In this document: positions 24,445-32,713 of the stretch, piece after piece
How the letters are laid out: the number at the start of each line of letters is the position of its first letter
How positions within the stretch are numbered: position 1 is the first letter of the stretch
NCBI GenBank assembly: GCA_015067635.1
Contig: SVMA01000004.1
Coordinates: 47,575 to 111,574, forward strand
Reading direction: 5' to 3'
Length of the DNA: 64,000 nt
Source: Oscillospiraceae bacterium
GTDB taxonomy: Bacteria; Bacillota; Clostridia; Oscillospirales; Oscillospiraceae
The notes under the pieces: generated by a model
What the model was told of the DNA's origin: nothing
Seen by the model: only the letters and a program-made list of their open reading frames with translations
Databases searched by the model: none
Program-made: the position numbers and the translations under genes

Positions 24445-24487
24445 TTTCCCAGCGGCGGAGGCCGCAATAAATTGAGGAGGCGTTGAT

Positions 24488-25129
24488 ATGGTTAAGAAAA
24501 TCTTATCTGTTGTGTTGGTTATTCTCATGCTCACCGGACTTTGCGGCTGCAGTACTCTCGCCAAGAGACTTCAGGAAATTGAAACTCCCGAACCCCTTAG
24601 CGAGCTGAAGCTGGGCACGATTCTGGGCAACCTCTATGAAAACGAATTCATCGGCATCGGCTGCAATCTGGGAGAGGACTGGAATGTGCTCTCTGCGGCG
24701 GAAATACAGGGCATGAACGAGCAGGCTCTGGGCATGCTGGGGGAAGATTTCTCAGAGGCCATCAAAAATGCTGCGATTGTTTATGAACTGACAGCTACAA
24801 AGGGAACTGACTCCATCAGTATCAATTTGGAAAAGCTGAATGCCGCCCAGGCAATCATGTCGGAAAAAGACTACATAGCCCTGGCAGTGACTTCTGTAAA
24901 GACGGCCATCACTTCCATGGGTTACGGCAATGTGACGGCAGAATCCGGTAAGGTTACCTTTGCCGGCAAGGAGCGCAACAGCATTTTGCTGGAAGCAGAG
25001 ATCAATGGCATGAAGATGTATCAGACGCTTGTGCTGATCAAAGTAGGCGGCTATATGGCCAATATTGCGGTCTGCTCCTTCAATACTAACGAATGTGCTG
25101 AATATTTGAGCTATTTCTACGCGGTGTAA
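24488..25129 (+). CDS. Putative lipoprotein of unknown function
   Basis: A 213-residue secreted protein with a lipoprotein signal (LMLTGLCGC, lipidated Cys about 21). The mature part is about 190 residues of mixed alpha/beta with no motif I recognise; one segment (GYGNVTAESGKVTFAG) resembles small beta-sheet folds of proteins annotated only as hypothetical in Clostridia. AGGAGG site; own promoter and terminator, so a one-gene unit. Surface-attached role is inferred from the signal only. Confidence 0.7.
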   Translation: MVKKILSVVLVILMLTGLCGCSTLAKRLQEIETPEPLSELKLGTILGNLYENEFIGIGCNLGEDWNVLSAAEIQGMNEQALGMLGEDFSEAIKNAAIVYELTATKGTDSISINLEKLNAAQAIMSEKDYIALAVTSVKTAITSMGYGNVTAESGKVTFAGKERNSILLEAEINGMKMYQTLVLIKVGGYMANIAVCSFNTNECAEYLSYFYAV

Positions 25130-25142
25130 AGAAAGAATTTTA

Positions 25143-25169
25143 AGCCCCCTCGTCCGAGGGGGCTTTTTT
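25143..25169. terminator. Bidirectional terminator
   Basis: Stem AGCCCCCTC/GAGGGGGCT with TTTTTT; between the lipoprotein gene and the convergent amidohydrolase-like gene. Confidence 0.85.
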
Positions 25170-25171
25170 CT

Positions 25172-25942
25172 TTACTTTTTTGTAAGACCGGGGCACTTGG
25201 CGAAGAAATCGGTACCGTAAAGACTGCGTTTGGTCTGCTCCGGTGTCAGTTCCTTCTTTTCAAAGTGCAAAAGACTGCTCTTCAGACACAAAATACCTGA
25301 CATGGAGCCGTACAGCAAGCGTGTACGCAGTTCATCGCTGTGGTTATCAAAGGGGAAGGAGCCCAGGCGCATTCCGCTGGGATCATAGAAAGCTGCCGGA
25401 TGGCACAAAATGCTCTCTTCTATCTGCACCACATCGTAAGGGGACGGGCCGCACAGCACAACGGTCAGACCGTGATGCTTCTCCAGCCACAGAGCGATCT
25501 GTTCCATAGGCAGGGGCTTGGGAATCAAAAGGTAGGTGTTGCGAACATCCTCCAGATTCACGGTCAAAAACAGGGGCAGTCCCGCCTTTTCCAGTGCCGC
25601 ACACAAAGGCTCCAAAGCAGGCTCGTTCAGATTATAGCCGTGGTAGGAGGGCAGGATCCGCACACCGGCGATATTCCAATTTTCCAAAGCATAATTTACG
25701 ATATCCATACAGGCCGGAAGCTGGGGATTTACCGTCAAAACATGGCGGTAAGCTGAGCCCTTAAGCTGTTCATGGAGTTCTTCCTCAGAATAGAAATAAT
25801 CCCGATAGAAAATAGATTTGATGGAAGAAACAAATCCGCCTTCAATGCCGTTTTCCTTATGGAGCTGCTGCAGCTGACCAAAGGTCTCTACCGCCAGGGG
25901 ATGGAAAGGCCATGCGCCCACATAACAGTTAAAATCAAGCAT
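25172..25942 (-). CDS. Amidohydrolase-like TIM-barrel protein with a degenerate metal site
   Basis: A 256-residue protein related to amidohydrolase 2 family proteins. Its N-terminal strand reads LDFNCYVG where family enzymes have the metal-binding HxH, so two ligands are replaced. The overall order is kept (GVRILPSYHGY, LFLTVNLED, LTVVLCGP, SLYGTDFF, the last matching the usual late aspartate). It starts within the stop codon of the paralogue upstream (TAATG), so the two are co-translated and may form a complex. ATG follows GGAGGG. Catalysis is doubtful; substrate unknown. Confidence 0.65.
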   Translation of the reverse strand: MLDFNCYVGAWPFHPLAVETFGQLQQLHKENGIEGGFVSSIKSIFYRDYFYSEEELHEQLKGSAYRHVLTVNPQLPACMDIVNYALENWNIAGVRILPSYHGYNLNEPALEPLCAALEKAGLPLFLTVNLEDVRNTYLLIPKPLPMEQIALWLEKHHGLTVVLCGPSPYDVVQIEESILCHPAAFYDPSGMRLGSFPFDNHSDELRTRLLYGSMSGILCLKSSLLHFEKKELTPEQTKRSLYGTDFFAKCPGLTKK

Positions 25943-26691
25943 TACAGTCCCTCCCCAAACAGTTCTACTGCGGTTTTCCACGCAATTTTTTCCCGTTCCT
26001 CTTCCGTGATTTTTGCTTCCAGAAGCTGACCGTAGGAGCTGGCAAAGGCAATGGGCATATCCGTGGCGAACATCACCCGGTCTGCACCCAGCAGGCGCAC
26101 CGTATGGTTCAAATCCTCGCTGCCCACCAGGGTGCCGCTGTGATCTACCCACACGTTTTTGTATTTGGCAATGGAACGGATGCCGTGGAAGGCTTCTCCA
26201 CCCAAATGCGCCATAATCAGCTTGGCTTCCGGATAACGTTCAGCCAGCTGTGCCACATGATAGGAAGTAGTTTCGTGCTCCATCTGACCCACAGCCTTGA
26301 CAAAGGTGTGGATCAGAACCGGTTTATCGTATTCGATCATTTTTTCCACCAGAGGAAACACCAACGGATCGTTGCAGTGGGTGGCAACCCACAGCTTCAT
26401 GCCGGACATCTTCTGTTCCTCGATGCCCTTTTGCAGGACCTGCATGGCATTGCTGTTTCTCGGGTTGACGTACACGTAGCCACGGATCAGGCTGGGCTCA
26501 TCCCGCATGAAATCAGCGGTTGCCCGGTTGTCCATATCGATGAACTCCTCGTTGGGATAGGCGTGATTGCCGTCGATGGTGGAAATGTAATAGCGATTAA
26601 GCCCGTAATGGGCGGCAGTGCGCAGTAAATTTTTCCTGTTTTCCTGAATGTTGTTAAGCATCAGGTGGGCATGAACGTCAATTAACGGCAT
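25942..26691 (-). CDS. Amidohydrolase family protein (TIM barrel)
   Basis: A 249-residue metal-dependent hydrolase of amidohydrolase family 2. It shows the HxH motif (DVHAHL), a central His (VLIHTF), a second His (LIMAHLGG) and the aspartate in FATDMP, so the metal site is complete. Members include decarboxylases and lactonases. It starts inside the stop codon of the DegT gene and ends at the start of its degenerate paralogue, so the three are one translational unit. Substrate unknown; an amino sugar or cyclitol derivative is a guess from the DegT partner. Confidence 0.8.
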   Translation of the reverse strand: MPLIDVHAHLMLNNIQENRKNLLRTAAHYGLNRYYISTIDGNHAYPNEEFIDMDNRATADFMRDEPSLIRGYVYVNPRNSNAMQVLQKGIEEQKMSGMKLWVATHCNDPLVFPLVEKMIEYDKPVLIHTFVKAVGQMEHETTSYHVAQLAERYPEAKLIMAHLGGEAFHGIRSIAKYKNVWVDHSGTLVGSEDLNHTVRLLGADRVMFATDMPIAFASSYGQLLEAKITEEEREKIAWKTAVELFGEGL

Positions 26692-27941
26692 TACGCTTCC
26701 CCTTTCGTAAAGTAATTGGTTACCTTGGTGATGATATCAATGATATCCTGCATATCCTGCTGGGAGTAGAACTCATTGATATTAAACTTGATCGCCTCGT
26801 TCAGCACTTCTTCCGCCACCGGACACAGTCCCTTGGGATAGGAGATTTCCCGTCCGTAGTAGTGAGAATCAAAGGGTGCGTGGGTCCCCGGATAAGCGGT
26901 CTTGTTCCGGAACAGTCCGTAGGCGTAAACGGGAGCATGGATGTAGCCCTTCTGTGCGGGCAGACCTTCTGCCACCAGCGCATCCACATAGGTCTGCAGA
27001 TCCACCTTCAGGGTCTTGGGGTCCACCCGGTACATATAGAACCAGTAAGAGGACTTGTTTCCTTCCTTTACCAAGTGGGGGATTACACCGGGCAGGTCTT
27101 TAATTCCTGCGGTGAGCATCTCACCCCAGCGGTTACGGGTGGAGCAAATGAAGTCCATCCGATCCAGCTGGGCAATGCCCACAGCACCGGTCAGCTCGTT
27201 CATACGGTAGTTGGGGGCAATATGGTCAATGGCGCGGATTTCCTCCACGGTCTTGCCCATACGGTTGTAGTTCTTATCCGCAAAACGGAAGGCAATTTTA
27301 TAGGTCTCCTCGTCCCGCATCACCAGCATACCGCCGTCACCGGCAGAAAGGTGCTTAAAATCGTTCAAAGAGAAACAGCCGATATCACCGATGGTGCCCA
27401 CCAGACGGCCCTTATAATAGGTCAGGTAGCTTTGTGCACAGTCCTCAATGACCTTCAGGTTGTGCTTTTTCGCAATTTCCATGATGGGGTCCATATCTGC
27501 AGGATTACCTGCCAGATGCACTACCAAAATGGCCTTGGTCTTATCGGTGATCTTCGCCTCAATGGCTTCCGGAGTCATATTGTATGTATGGGGATCCACA
27601 TCCGCAAACACCGGAATGGCGTTCTGATATAAAATACCGATGATACTGCCCATGTCGGTGATGGGAGAGGTGATGACCTCGTCTCCTTCGGTCACGCCCA
27701 CTGCACCCAGCGCCACGTGAATGGCTGCAGTGCCGGAAGAGGTGGCTACACAGTAGGGCATTCCGTACATATCGGCAAACTTTTTGTTGAATTCCTTAAC
27801 CTTCTTGCCGAACCAGTAGAACAGGGTGTTCTGCTCCAACGCCTGCCGCAGCTGCTCCAGCTCCGGCTCACCGAAACGCTTGCCGGTTGAAAACGGGGTG
27901 GTTTTTACCTTCGGACCGCCGTACAGTGCTAATTCTTCCAT
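26691..27941 (-). CDS. DegT/DnrJ/EryC1/StrS family aminotransferase
   Basis: A 416-residue PLP enzyme of the sugar aminotransferase family. SSGTAAIHVAL binds the PLP phosphate, VIEDCAQSY holds the cofactor aspartate, and the PLP lysine is in FSLNDFKHLSAGDGG. These enzymes aminate keto sugars or keto cyclitols, or run in reverse. AGGGAATT site and sigma-A promoter at 28002-28030. It leads a three-gene operon with two amidohydrolase-like proteins; no sugar-nucleotide or polysaccharide genes lie near, which argues for catabolism over surface sugar synthesis. Confidence 0.88.
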   Translation of the reverse strand: MEELALYGGPKVKTTPFSTGKRFGEPELEQLRQALEQNTLFYWFGKKVKEFNKKFADMYGMPYCVATSSGTAAIHVALGAVGVTEGDEVITSPITDMGSIIGILYQNAIPVFADVDPHTYNMTPEAIEAKITDKTKAILVVHLAGNPADMDPIMEIAKKHNLKVIEDCAQSYLTYYKGRLVGTIGDIGCFSLNDFKHLSAGDGGMLVMRDEETYKIAFRFADKNYNRMGKTVEEIRAIDHIAPNYRMNELTGAVGIAQLDRMDFICSTRNRWGEMLTAGIKDLPGVIPHLVKEGNKSSYWFYMYRVDPKTLKVDLQTYVDALVAEGLPAQKGYIHAPVYAYGLFRNKTAYPGTHAPFDSHYYGREISYPKGLCPVAEEVLNEAIKFNINEFYSQQDMQDIIDIITKVTNYFTKGEA

Positions 27942-28001
27942 AATAATTCCCTCCGATATCTGCTATCGTAACAATATTTTGGACCATACACGTCCATGCT
28001 A

Positions 28002-28030
28002 CTTATACCCCATCTTGTAGGGAATGTCAA
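28002..28030 (-). promoter_or_regulatory. Sigma-A promoter of the DegT operon
   Basis: TTGACA and TATAAG on the minus strand, 17 bases apart, 61 bases ahead of the start codon. Confidence 0.8.
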
Positions 28031-28096
28031 TAATAAAACCGCCTTTTTTCCACTTTTGTTTACTTTTTACAAAAAGAAAGATTTTCGTATATTTCG

Positions 28097-28125
28097 TTGA
28101 CAAAAATTGGAATTTTCCGTAGAAT
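28097..28125 (+). promoter_or_regulatory. Sigma-A promoter of the orphan beta-rich protein gene
   Basis: TTGACA and TAGAAT with 17-base spacing, 31 bases before the ATG. Confidence 0.75.
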
Positions 28126-28156
28126 AGTACAAATATTTATACATAAAGGAGCAGTT

Positions 28157-28726
28157 ATGGAAATTTCTTTCGCAAAAAATGGCAACTGGTGTGAAAAACT
28201 GACCCAGGCCTATAGCTTCCGTTTTACGGAAACCCCGGATTTTACCCAAAAAGAGGACTGCATCACCACCGCAGTCAATCCCAACCATCGGGAAGGCTTT
28301 GACAATATCAGTCTACTGAGCAAAGAGAAATACGGCGTCGGCGTATGTGCCACGCTCCATTGCCAGTTTGATGATGTGGGCTGTCCGGAAATCATTTTGG
28401 TGGAGAATCTGGAGGATTGCGCCGACGGTGCTGTTCGGTACGGTGCCTGTTTTGAAACCGTGCTTTGGAAAAACGGCATTAACGTTTGGCGGCATTACCG
28501 GGACGACGGCAAGTGCCATTGGCATCTGCGGCTGGGACTTACCTATCCTGTAGCTGAGGCAACCACCCATGAGCTGACGGTTCAGGTTCAGGAGCAGGCG
28601 CTGTCCATCACGCTGAACGGACAGAATACAGTCCTGCGCACCGAGGATCTTCCGGAACGCTTCCACATTGGTATTACTGCCTGTGAAGGCATCGTCCGGC
28701 TTTATGATTTGAAGATTGAAGCGTAA
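28157..28726 (+). CDS. Protein of unknown function, possibly a concanavalin A-like fold
   Basis: A 189-residue cytosolic protein without signal or membrane segment. The C-terminal pattern of alternating strands (LTVQVQEQALSITLNGQ, HIGITACEGIVRLYDLKIE) resembles lectin-like DUF1080/LamG beta-sandwiches, but the usual catalytic or carbohydrate motifs are not seen. AAAGGAG site. One-gene unit with its own promoter and terminator between two operons. The fold is a guess from strand rhythm. Confidence 0.6.
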   Translation: MEISFAKNGNWCEKLTQAYSFRFTETPDFTQKEDCITTAVNPNHREGFDNISLLSKEKYGVGVCATLHCQFDDVGCPEIILVENLEDCADGAVRYGACFETVLWKNGINVWRHYRDDGKCHWHLRLGLTYPVAEATTHELTVQVQEQALSITLNGQNTVLRTEDLPERFHIGITACEGIVRLYDLKIEA

Positions 28727-28728
28727 AA

Positions 28729-28755
28729 AAGTCCCCTCATCCGAGGGGACTTTTT
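28729..28755 (+). terminator. Terminator of the orphan beta-rich protein gene
   Basis: Stem GTCCCCTC/GAGGGGAC followed by TTTTT. Confidence 0.85.
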
Positions 28756-28756
28756 C

Positions 28757-28814
28757 AGACGACCGATGGTCGCCCCTGCGCGTACCATTGTAGGGGCGGC
28801 GCCTACGACGCCCC
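28757..28814. repeat. REP-like palindrome pair
   Basis: GACGACCGATGGTCGCCCCT is followed by CATTGTAGGGGCGGCGCC...GACGCCCC (28786-28814). Both belong to the GTAGGGGCG family found beside and inside the RAYT gene at 57.8-58.3 kb. Confidence 0.75.
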
Positions 28815-28998
28815 CAAAAGCCTCCCCTGTGTAAGGGTAGGTGGGCAAAATCTTTGATTTTGCTCGGGGAGGGATTGTTCTTATAGTGACAATCCCCCAG
28901 TCACCGCAATGCGGTGACAGCCCCCTTTACATAAGGGGGCCTTTGTGACAGAATGTCTGTGAGATTGCCACGCTAGTGTTCGCACTGGCTTGCAATGA
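28812..28998. repeat. Composite palindromic repeat, copy 2
   Basis: Same parts as copy 1: CCTCCCC...GGGTAGG, GGCAAAATCTTTGATTTTGC, CAGTCACCGC/GCGGTGAC, CCCCCTT/AAGGGGG, then GAGATTGCCACG...TTGCAATGACA. Nearly the reverse complement of the copy at 63.7 kb. With the REP pair it fills the 285-base gap before the pfkB gene. Confidence 0.8.
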
Positions 28999-29011
28999 CA
29001 TTGATTGCGCA

Positions 29012-29950
29012 TTATGGGATGCGACACGACTTACATTCCACCCGGGAAAGCAGCATCTGCACGGACTCTTTGTCTGCCGCCTGGGTGCCGCTGCACATCA
29101 CGTTGGCTGCCGCGGTTGCCATGGCGAAGGACACCGTTTCCTGCGCTCGGGCATTTTCCTCCATGCACAGCGCCAATGCCGCCACCATAGCATCTCCTGC
29201 TCCCACCGTACTACCCACCGGAACAGGAATTCCTTTGGCTTCCCAGCTTTCCTTTTCAGAAAGGAACAACGCTCCGTCCTCTCCCAGGGAAATCACCACC
29301 CGGGAAATTCCCTTTTGAAGCAACTCCATACCTGCACGGTACAGGTCTCCCTTGCTTTTCAGCGGTCTGCCCGCCCATTGCTCCAACTCGTGGCGATTGG
29401 GCTTTACCAGATAGGGAACGCCTTCTATGCCTTGGCTGAATAATTCGCCGGACGCATCCAAAAACACCCTTGCGCCCTTTTCCTTGCAGGCCATCGTCCA
29501 CAGCTTGTAGATTTCCACGGGCGTATTTTCGGGCACACTGCCGGAAAAGACCACAATATCCTTTTCCTTCAGCCGTGCCAGCAGACCCGACAGCACCTGC
29601 GCAAGAAGCTCCCGGGACACTTCCTGTCCCGGCTCGTTTACGTCCGTATGGGTATGGGCAACAGGGTCAATGATTTTCAAATTCGTCCGGGTCTCCCCCG
29701 GGGCATAGGTAAAATCACAGGAAATTCCCGCGCTTTTTAATGCCTCTTCTATTGCTGCACCGGTGTTTCCTTCCAAAACGCCCAAGGCAATACTCTCCCC
29801 GCCAAGGGCCTTGATGACCTTGGAAACATTGATGCCCTTCCCCCCGGGGTCGGTGCGCACAGATGCGATCCGATTGACGCCATTGACGGAAAATTCGGGA
29901 ATTTCCACAGTCTTATCCATGGCAGGATTCAAAGTAACGGTATAAATCAT
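29012..29950 (-). CDS. 1-phosphofructokinase family hexose kinase
   Basis: A 312-residue PfkB-family kinase. GGKGINVSKVIKALG is the family signature 1 region, and GAGDA at 250-254 with D253 as base is signature 2; LVKPNRHEL is the sugar phosphate region. This subgroup includes FruK and tagatose-6-phosphate kinase. ATG at 29950 follows GAGAGGAACAGG. There is no fructose PTS next to it. The stop lies just at the edge of the palindromic repeat. Own promoter (29982-30010), divergent from pta. Confidence 0.88.
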   Translation of the reverse strand: MIYTVTLNPAMDKTVEIPEFSVNGVNRIASVRTDPGGKGINVSKVIKALGGESIALGVLEGNTGAAIEEALKSAGISCDFTYAPGETRTNLKIIDPVAHTHTDVNEPGQEVSRELLAQVLSGLLARLKEKDIVVFSGSVPENTPVEIYKLWTMACKEKGARVFLDASGELFSQGIEGVPYLVKPNRHELEQWAGRPLKSKGDLYRAGMELLQKGISRVVISLGEDGALFLSEKESWEAKGIPVPVGSTVGAGDAMVAALALCMEENARAQETVSFAMATAAANVMCSGTQAADKESVQMLLSRVECKSCRIP

Positions 29951-29981
29951 TTTCCTGTTCCTCTCTTTTGCGGATGATAAC

Positions 29982-30010
29982 AGTATAAGCAAAACCCGTC
30001 CTCTTGACAA
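29982..30010 (-). promoter_or_regulatory. Sigma-A promoter of the 1-phosphofructokinase gene
   Basis: TTGTCA and TATACT on the minus strand with 17-base spacing, 32 bases before the ATG. Confidence 0.75.
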
Positions 30011-30060
30011 GAGAAACGCCGGAAAAATTCCTTTCTTTGGAAAATAATCCCGTAAAACGG

Positions 30061-30089
30061 TTGCACATCGCAGTTTTTTGATGTATACT
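30061..30089 (+). promoter_or_regulatory. Sigma-A promoter of pta
   Basis: TTGCAC and TATACT with 17-base spacing, 48 bases before the start. Confidence 0.75.
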
Positions 30090-30136
30090 GTATGGGTAAA
30101 AATATGGGCCACGGCCCGAAAATGGAGGAAAACAGC

Positions 30137-31135
30137 ATGTTTAATGCAATGATTGAAATCTTGAAAGCCAATCCCCGGAAAATCGTCTTTACCGAGGGCC
30201 ACGACGCCCGTATTTTGGAAGCCACATCCCGTCTGGTGGAGGGCGGTTTTCTGACCCCCATCCTCATCGGCAATGTGGAAACGGTAAAGGAAAATGCCGC
30301 CAAGGGTGGCTTCAACATCCAGGGTGTGGAAATTATCGACCCCGCTTCCTACGCCGGTATGGACGACATGGTCGCCAAAATGGTGGAGCTGCGTAAGGGC
30401 AAGATGACTCCCGAGGAATGCCATGCGGCTCTGCTTAAAGGCAATTACTTCGGCACAATGCTGGTGAAGATGGGCTACGCTGACGCATTGCTCGGCGGTG
30501 CTACATACTCCACGGCCGATACCGTCCGTCCTGCCTTGCAGCTGGTCAAGACCAAGAAGGGTGCCAATCTGGTGTCCTCCTGCTTCATCCTGGTTCGGGG
30601 CGAGGAAAAGCTGGCCATGGGTGACTGCGCCATCAACCTCAGCTATGAGGACAGCGTGGATAAGGAAGGTAATGTAACCGTTTCTGCCGCCCGTAAGCTG
30701 GCAGAGGTTGCTGTAGAGACCGCCAATACTGCCAAGGTGTTCGGCATCGACCCCAAGGTCGCCATGCTGAGCTTCTCCACCAACGGTTCCGGCAAGGGTG
30801 CAACCGTGAAGCTGAGCCACGATGCAACCATCGAGGCAAAGGCTATGGCGCCCGACCTGCTCATCGACGGCGAAATGCAGTTTGACGCAGCCGTTGCTCC
30901 CGAGGTGGGTCAGCTGAAGTTCCCCGGCTCTCCCGTAGCCGGCTACGCCAACACCTTTATCTTCCCCTGCATCGAATCCGGTAACATCGGCTACAAGATT
31001 GCCCAGCGTCTGGGCGGCTTTGAGGCTTATGGCCCCATCCTGCAGGGTTTGGCCGCACCCATCAACGACCTGAGCCGCGGCTGTAATGCCGATGAGGTCT
31101 ACAAGATGGCCATCATCACCTGCGCAATGGTGTAA
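30137..31135 (+). CDS. pta: Phosphate acetyltransferase
   Basis: A 332-residue short-form Pta that interconverts acetyl-CoA and acetyl phosphate in acetate formation. Key segments are KIVFTEGHDARILEA, LLGGATYSTADTVRPALQ, MLSFSTNGSG and the PDLLIDGEMQFDAA block near the C terminus, all as in the clostridial enzyme. ATG at 30137 has TGGAGGAAA; an in-frame upstream ATG at 30092 lacks a site. No ackA follows, so acetate kinase must be elsewhere. Dense preferred codon use fits high expression. Confidence 0.94.
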   Translation: MFNAMIEILKANPRKIVFTEGHDARILEATSRLVEGGFLTPILIGNVETVKENAAKGGFNIQGVEIIDPASYAGMDDMVAKMVELRKGKMTPEECHAALLKGNYFGTMLVKMGYADALLGGATYSTADTVRPALQLVKTKKGANLVSSCFILVRGEEKLAMGDCAINLSYEDSVDKEGNVTVSAARKLAEVAVETANTAKVFGIDPKVAMLSFSTNGSGKGATVKLSHDATIEAKAMAPDLLIDGEMQFDAAVAPEVGQLKFPGSPVAGYANTFIFPCIESGNIGYKIAQRLGGFEAYGPILQGLAAPINDLSRGCNADEVYKMAIITCAMV

Positions 31136-31147
31136 TGCAAAATTCAA

Positions 31148-31187
31148 AATCCGGGGAAGTGCCATGTGTGCTTCCCCGGATTTTTTC
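31148..31187 (+). terminator. Terminator of pta
   Basis: Stem AATCCGGGGAAG/CTTCCCCGGATT with a TTTTTT tail. Confidence 0.85.
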
Positions 31188-31226
31188 CTAATGACATAAA
31201 AGCCTTTCCCCCGGGAATGAAGCAAG

Positions 31227-31257
31227 AAAGCAGGTCTGCAAAGTGCAGACCTGCTGA
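31227..31257 (-). terminator. Terminator of metK
   Basis: Stem AGCAGGTCTGC/GCAGACCTGCT followed on the minus strand by TTTCTTGCTT. Confidence 0.7.
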
Positions 31258-31261
31258 TTTA

Positions 31262-32407
31262 TTAAATTCCGGCCAGTTCCTTCAAAACGGGAGCCAGGTC
31301 CGTATTTTCCCAGGGACGATCCTCCACACCAAAGTGACCCATGGCCGCGGTGGGTGCATAAATGGGACGGCGCAGAGCCAGCTTACGAATGATACCGGCG
31401 GGGGTCAGATCCACAGTTTTGCGCAGCAGCTCCGTCATCTTTTCGTCGGCGATCACGCCGGTGCCGTAGCTGTCCACACGAACGGAAACCGGCTGTGCCA
31501 CGCCGATGGCATAAGCCAGCTGCACCTGTACCTGAGTGGCCAGTCCCGCTGCCACCAGATTTTTTGCCATGTAACGGGCAATGTAAGCACCGCTGCGGTC
31601 CACCTTGGTGGGGTCCTTTCCGGAAAATGCACCGCCGCCGTGGGAGAAATAGCCGCCGTAAGTATCCACAATAATCTTCCGTCCGGTCAATCCGGTGTCC
31701 CCGTTGGGGCCGCCGATCACGAAGTTTCCGGTGGGATTGATGTGGATATTGGCAACATTGGCAATATCAAAGCCGTAATCCGCCAGCACGGGAGCGATAA
31801 CGCCCTGACGCACGTATTTTCTCAGCTCGCCGATCTCAAAATCCGCACTGTGCATCACAGACACAACCACAGTATCAATGCCGATCACCTGATTGTTTTC
31901 ATCATACTCCACACTGACCTGTGTCTTGCCGTCGGCACGGAGCAGGTCATTGGAACGGATGCACTCTGTCAGCCGGTTGCAAAGGGCCCGGGACAGCGCC
32001 ACAGGCAGGGGCATCAGCTCCGGTGTCTGGGTGCATGCACCGCCAAACATCATGCCCTGGTCGCCGGCTCCGCCCACCTCATCATTGGTACCCAGGGCGA
32101 TATCCGCAGACTGGGTGTGGATACGGCATTGGATCTCTACGGTATCGGCATCAAAGCCGTCACCGGGATACACATAGCCGATCTTTCGGATGGCTTCCCG
32201 GGCTACCGCTTTGTAGTCCACCTGTGCCTTGGTGGTAATTTCACCGCAGATCAGGCAGAAATCGGTGGTGACCATAGTTTCACAGGCCACGCGGGAATTG
32301 GGGTCCTGGGCAAGACAGGCGTCCAAAATGGCGTCGGAGATGGAATCCGCCACCTTGTCGGGATGACCGTTGGTCACACACTCTGAAGTAAATAAGATTT
32401 TTTCCAT
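31262..32407 (-). CDS. metK: S-adenosylmethionine synthetase
   Basis: A 381-residue methionine adenosyltransferase. HPDK at 15-18, GAGDQG in GGAGDQGMMFG, and GGGAFSGKDPTKVDRSGAY are the three signature regions. It makes SAM from methionine and ATP. AAAGGAAAAAG site ahead of the ATG. It is a single-gene unit with its own promoter, a SAM-I (S-box) riboswitch and an intrinsic terminator in the leader, so its product represses it. Confidence 0.96.
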   Translation of the reverse strand: MEKILFTSECVTNGHPDKVADSISDAILDACLAQDPNSRVACETMVTTDFCLICGEITTKAQVDYKAVAREAIRKIGYVYPGDGFDADTVEIQCRIHTQSADIALGTNDEVGGAGDQGMMFGGACTQTPELMPLPVALSRALCNRLTECIRSNDLLRADGKTQVSVEYDENNQVIGIDTVVVSVMHSADFEIGELRKYVRQGVIAPVLADYGFDIANVANIHINPTGNFVIGGPNGDTGLTGRKIIVDTYGGYFSHGGGAFSGKDPTKVDRSGAYIARYMAKNLVAAGLATQVQVQLAYAIGVAQPVSVRVDSYGTGVIADEKMTELLRKTVDLTPAGIIRKLALRRPIYAPTAAMGHFGVEDRPWENTDLAPVLKELAGI

Positions 32408-32424
32408 TTGTCTTTTTCCTTTCT

Positions 32425-32480
32425 ACGCAATAAAAAACCGCACACCGGATTCGATGTGCGCGTATATCGAATCCTCATCT
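32425..32480 (-). promoter_or_regulatory. SAM-controlled terminator/antiterminator of the metK leader
   Basis: On the minus strand CGCACA...TGTGCG followed by GTTTTTTATT is a terminator, while GGATTCGAT...ATCGAATCC forms a competing hairpin over the same bases. The upstream arm of the competing stem overlaps the 3' strand of P1 of the aptamer. Confidence 0.75.
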
Positions 32481-32563
32481 CTCGTTTGCCGCCGGATTTG
32501 GCACCACACTTTCGCAGGTTGCCGGGTTTCATCGGGCCGTTCCCTCCACCACTCTTGATAAGG
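32473..32563 (-). ncRNA. SAM-I (S-box) riboswitch upstream of metK
   Basis: The minus strand carries CTTATCAAGAG, then GGTGGAGGGAACGGCCC, GATGAAACCCGGCAACC and a closing GATGAGG that pairs with CCTTATC to form P1. These are the conserved S-box blocks in correct order. SAM binding should stabilise P1 and the terminator at 32425-32450, turning metK off. Confidence 0.95.
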
Positions 32564-32583
32564 CTTGTATGCAGTTCGTGGTT

Positions 32584-32611
32584 ATTATAACGTTTTTTTT
32601 TAAAAAGTCAA
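32584..32611 (-). promoter_or_regulatory. Sigma-A promoter of metK
   Basis: TTGACT and TATAAT on the minus strand with 16-base spacing, 20 bases ahead of the aptamer. Confidence 0.8.
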
Positions 32612-32655
32612 GCATTTTTCTTTGTTTTTCGATTTTAATGTTCACAAATCCGTGA

Positions 32656-32684
32656 TAGACTTTTCTGGAAAAGACTGCTACAAT
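32656..32684 (+). promoter_or_regulatory. Possible promoter of the rhomboid-like gene
   Basis: TAGACT and TACAAT with 17-base spacing, 30 bases before the ATG, divergent from the metK promoter. Confidence 0.55.
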
Positions 32685-32713
32685 AAGCTTACGTTTCACA
32701 AGGAGCTGATAAA

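Noticed and set aside
29012..31225. A 737-codon minus-strand frame ending in the phosphofructokinase
   Set aside because: The N-terminal part is antisense to pta; the real start is the ATG at 29950 with its own ribosome site and promoter.
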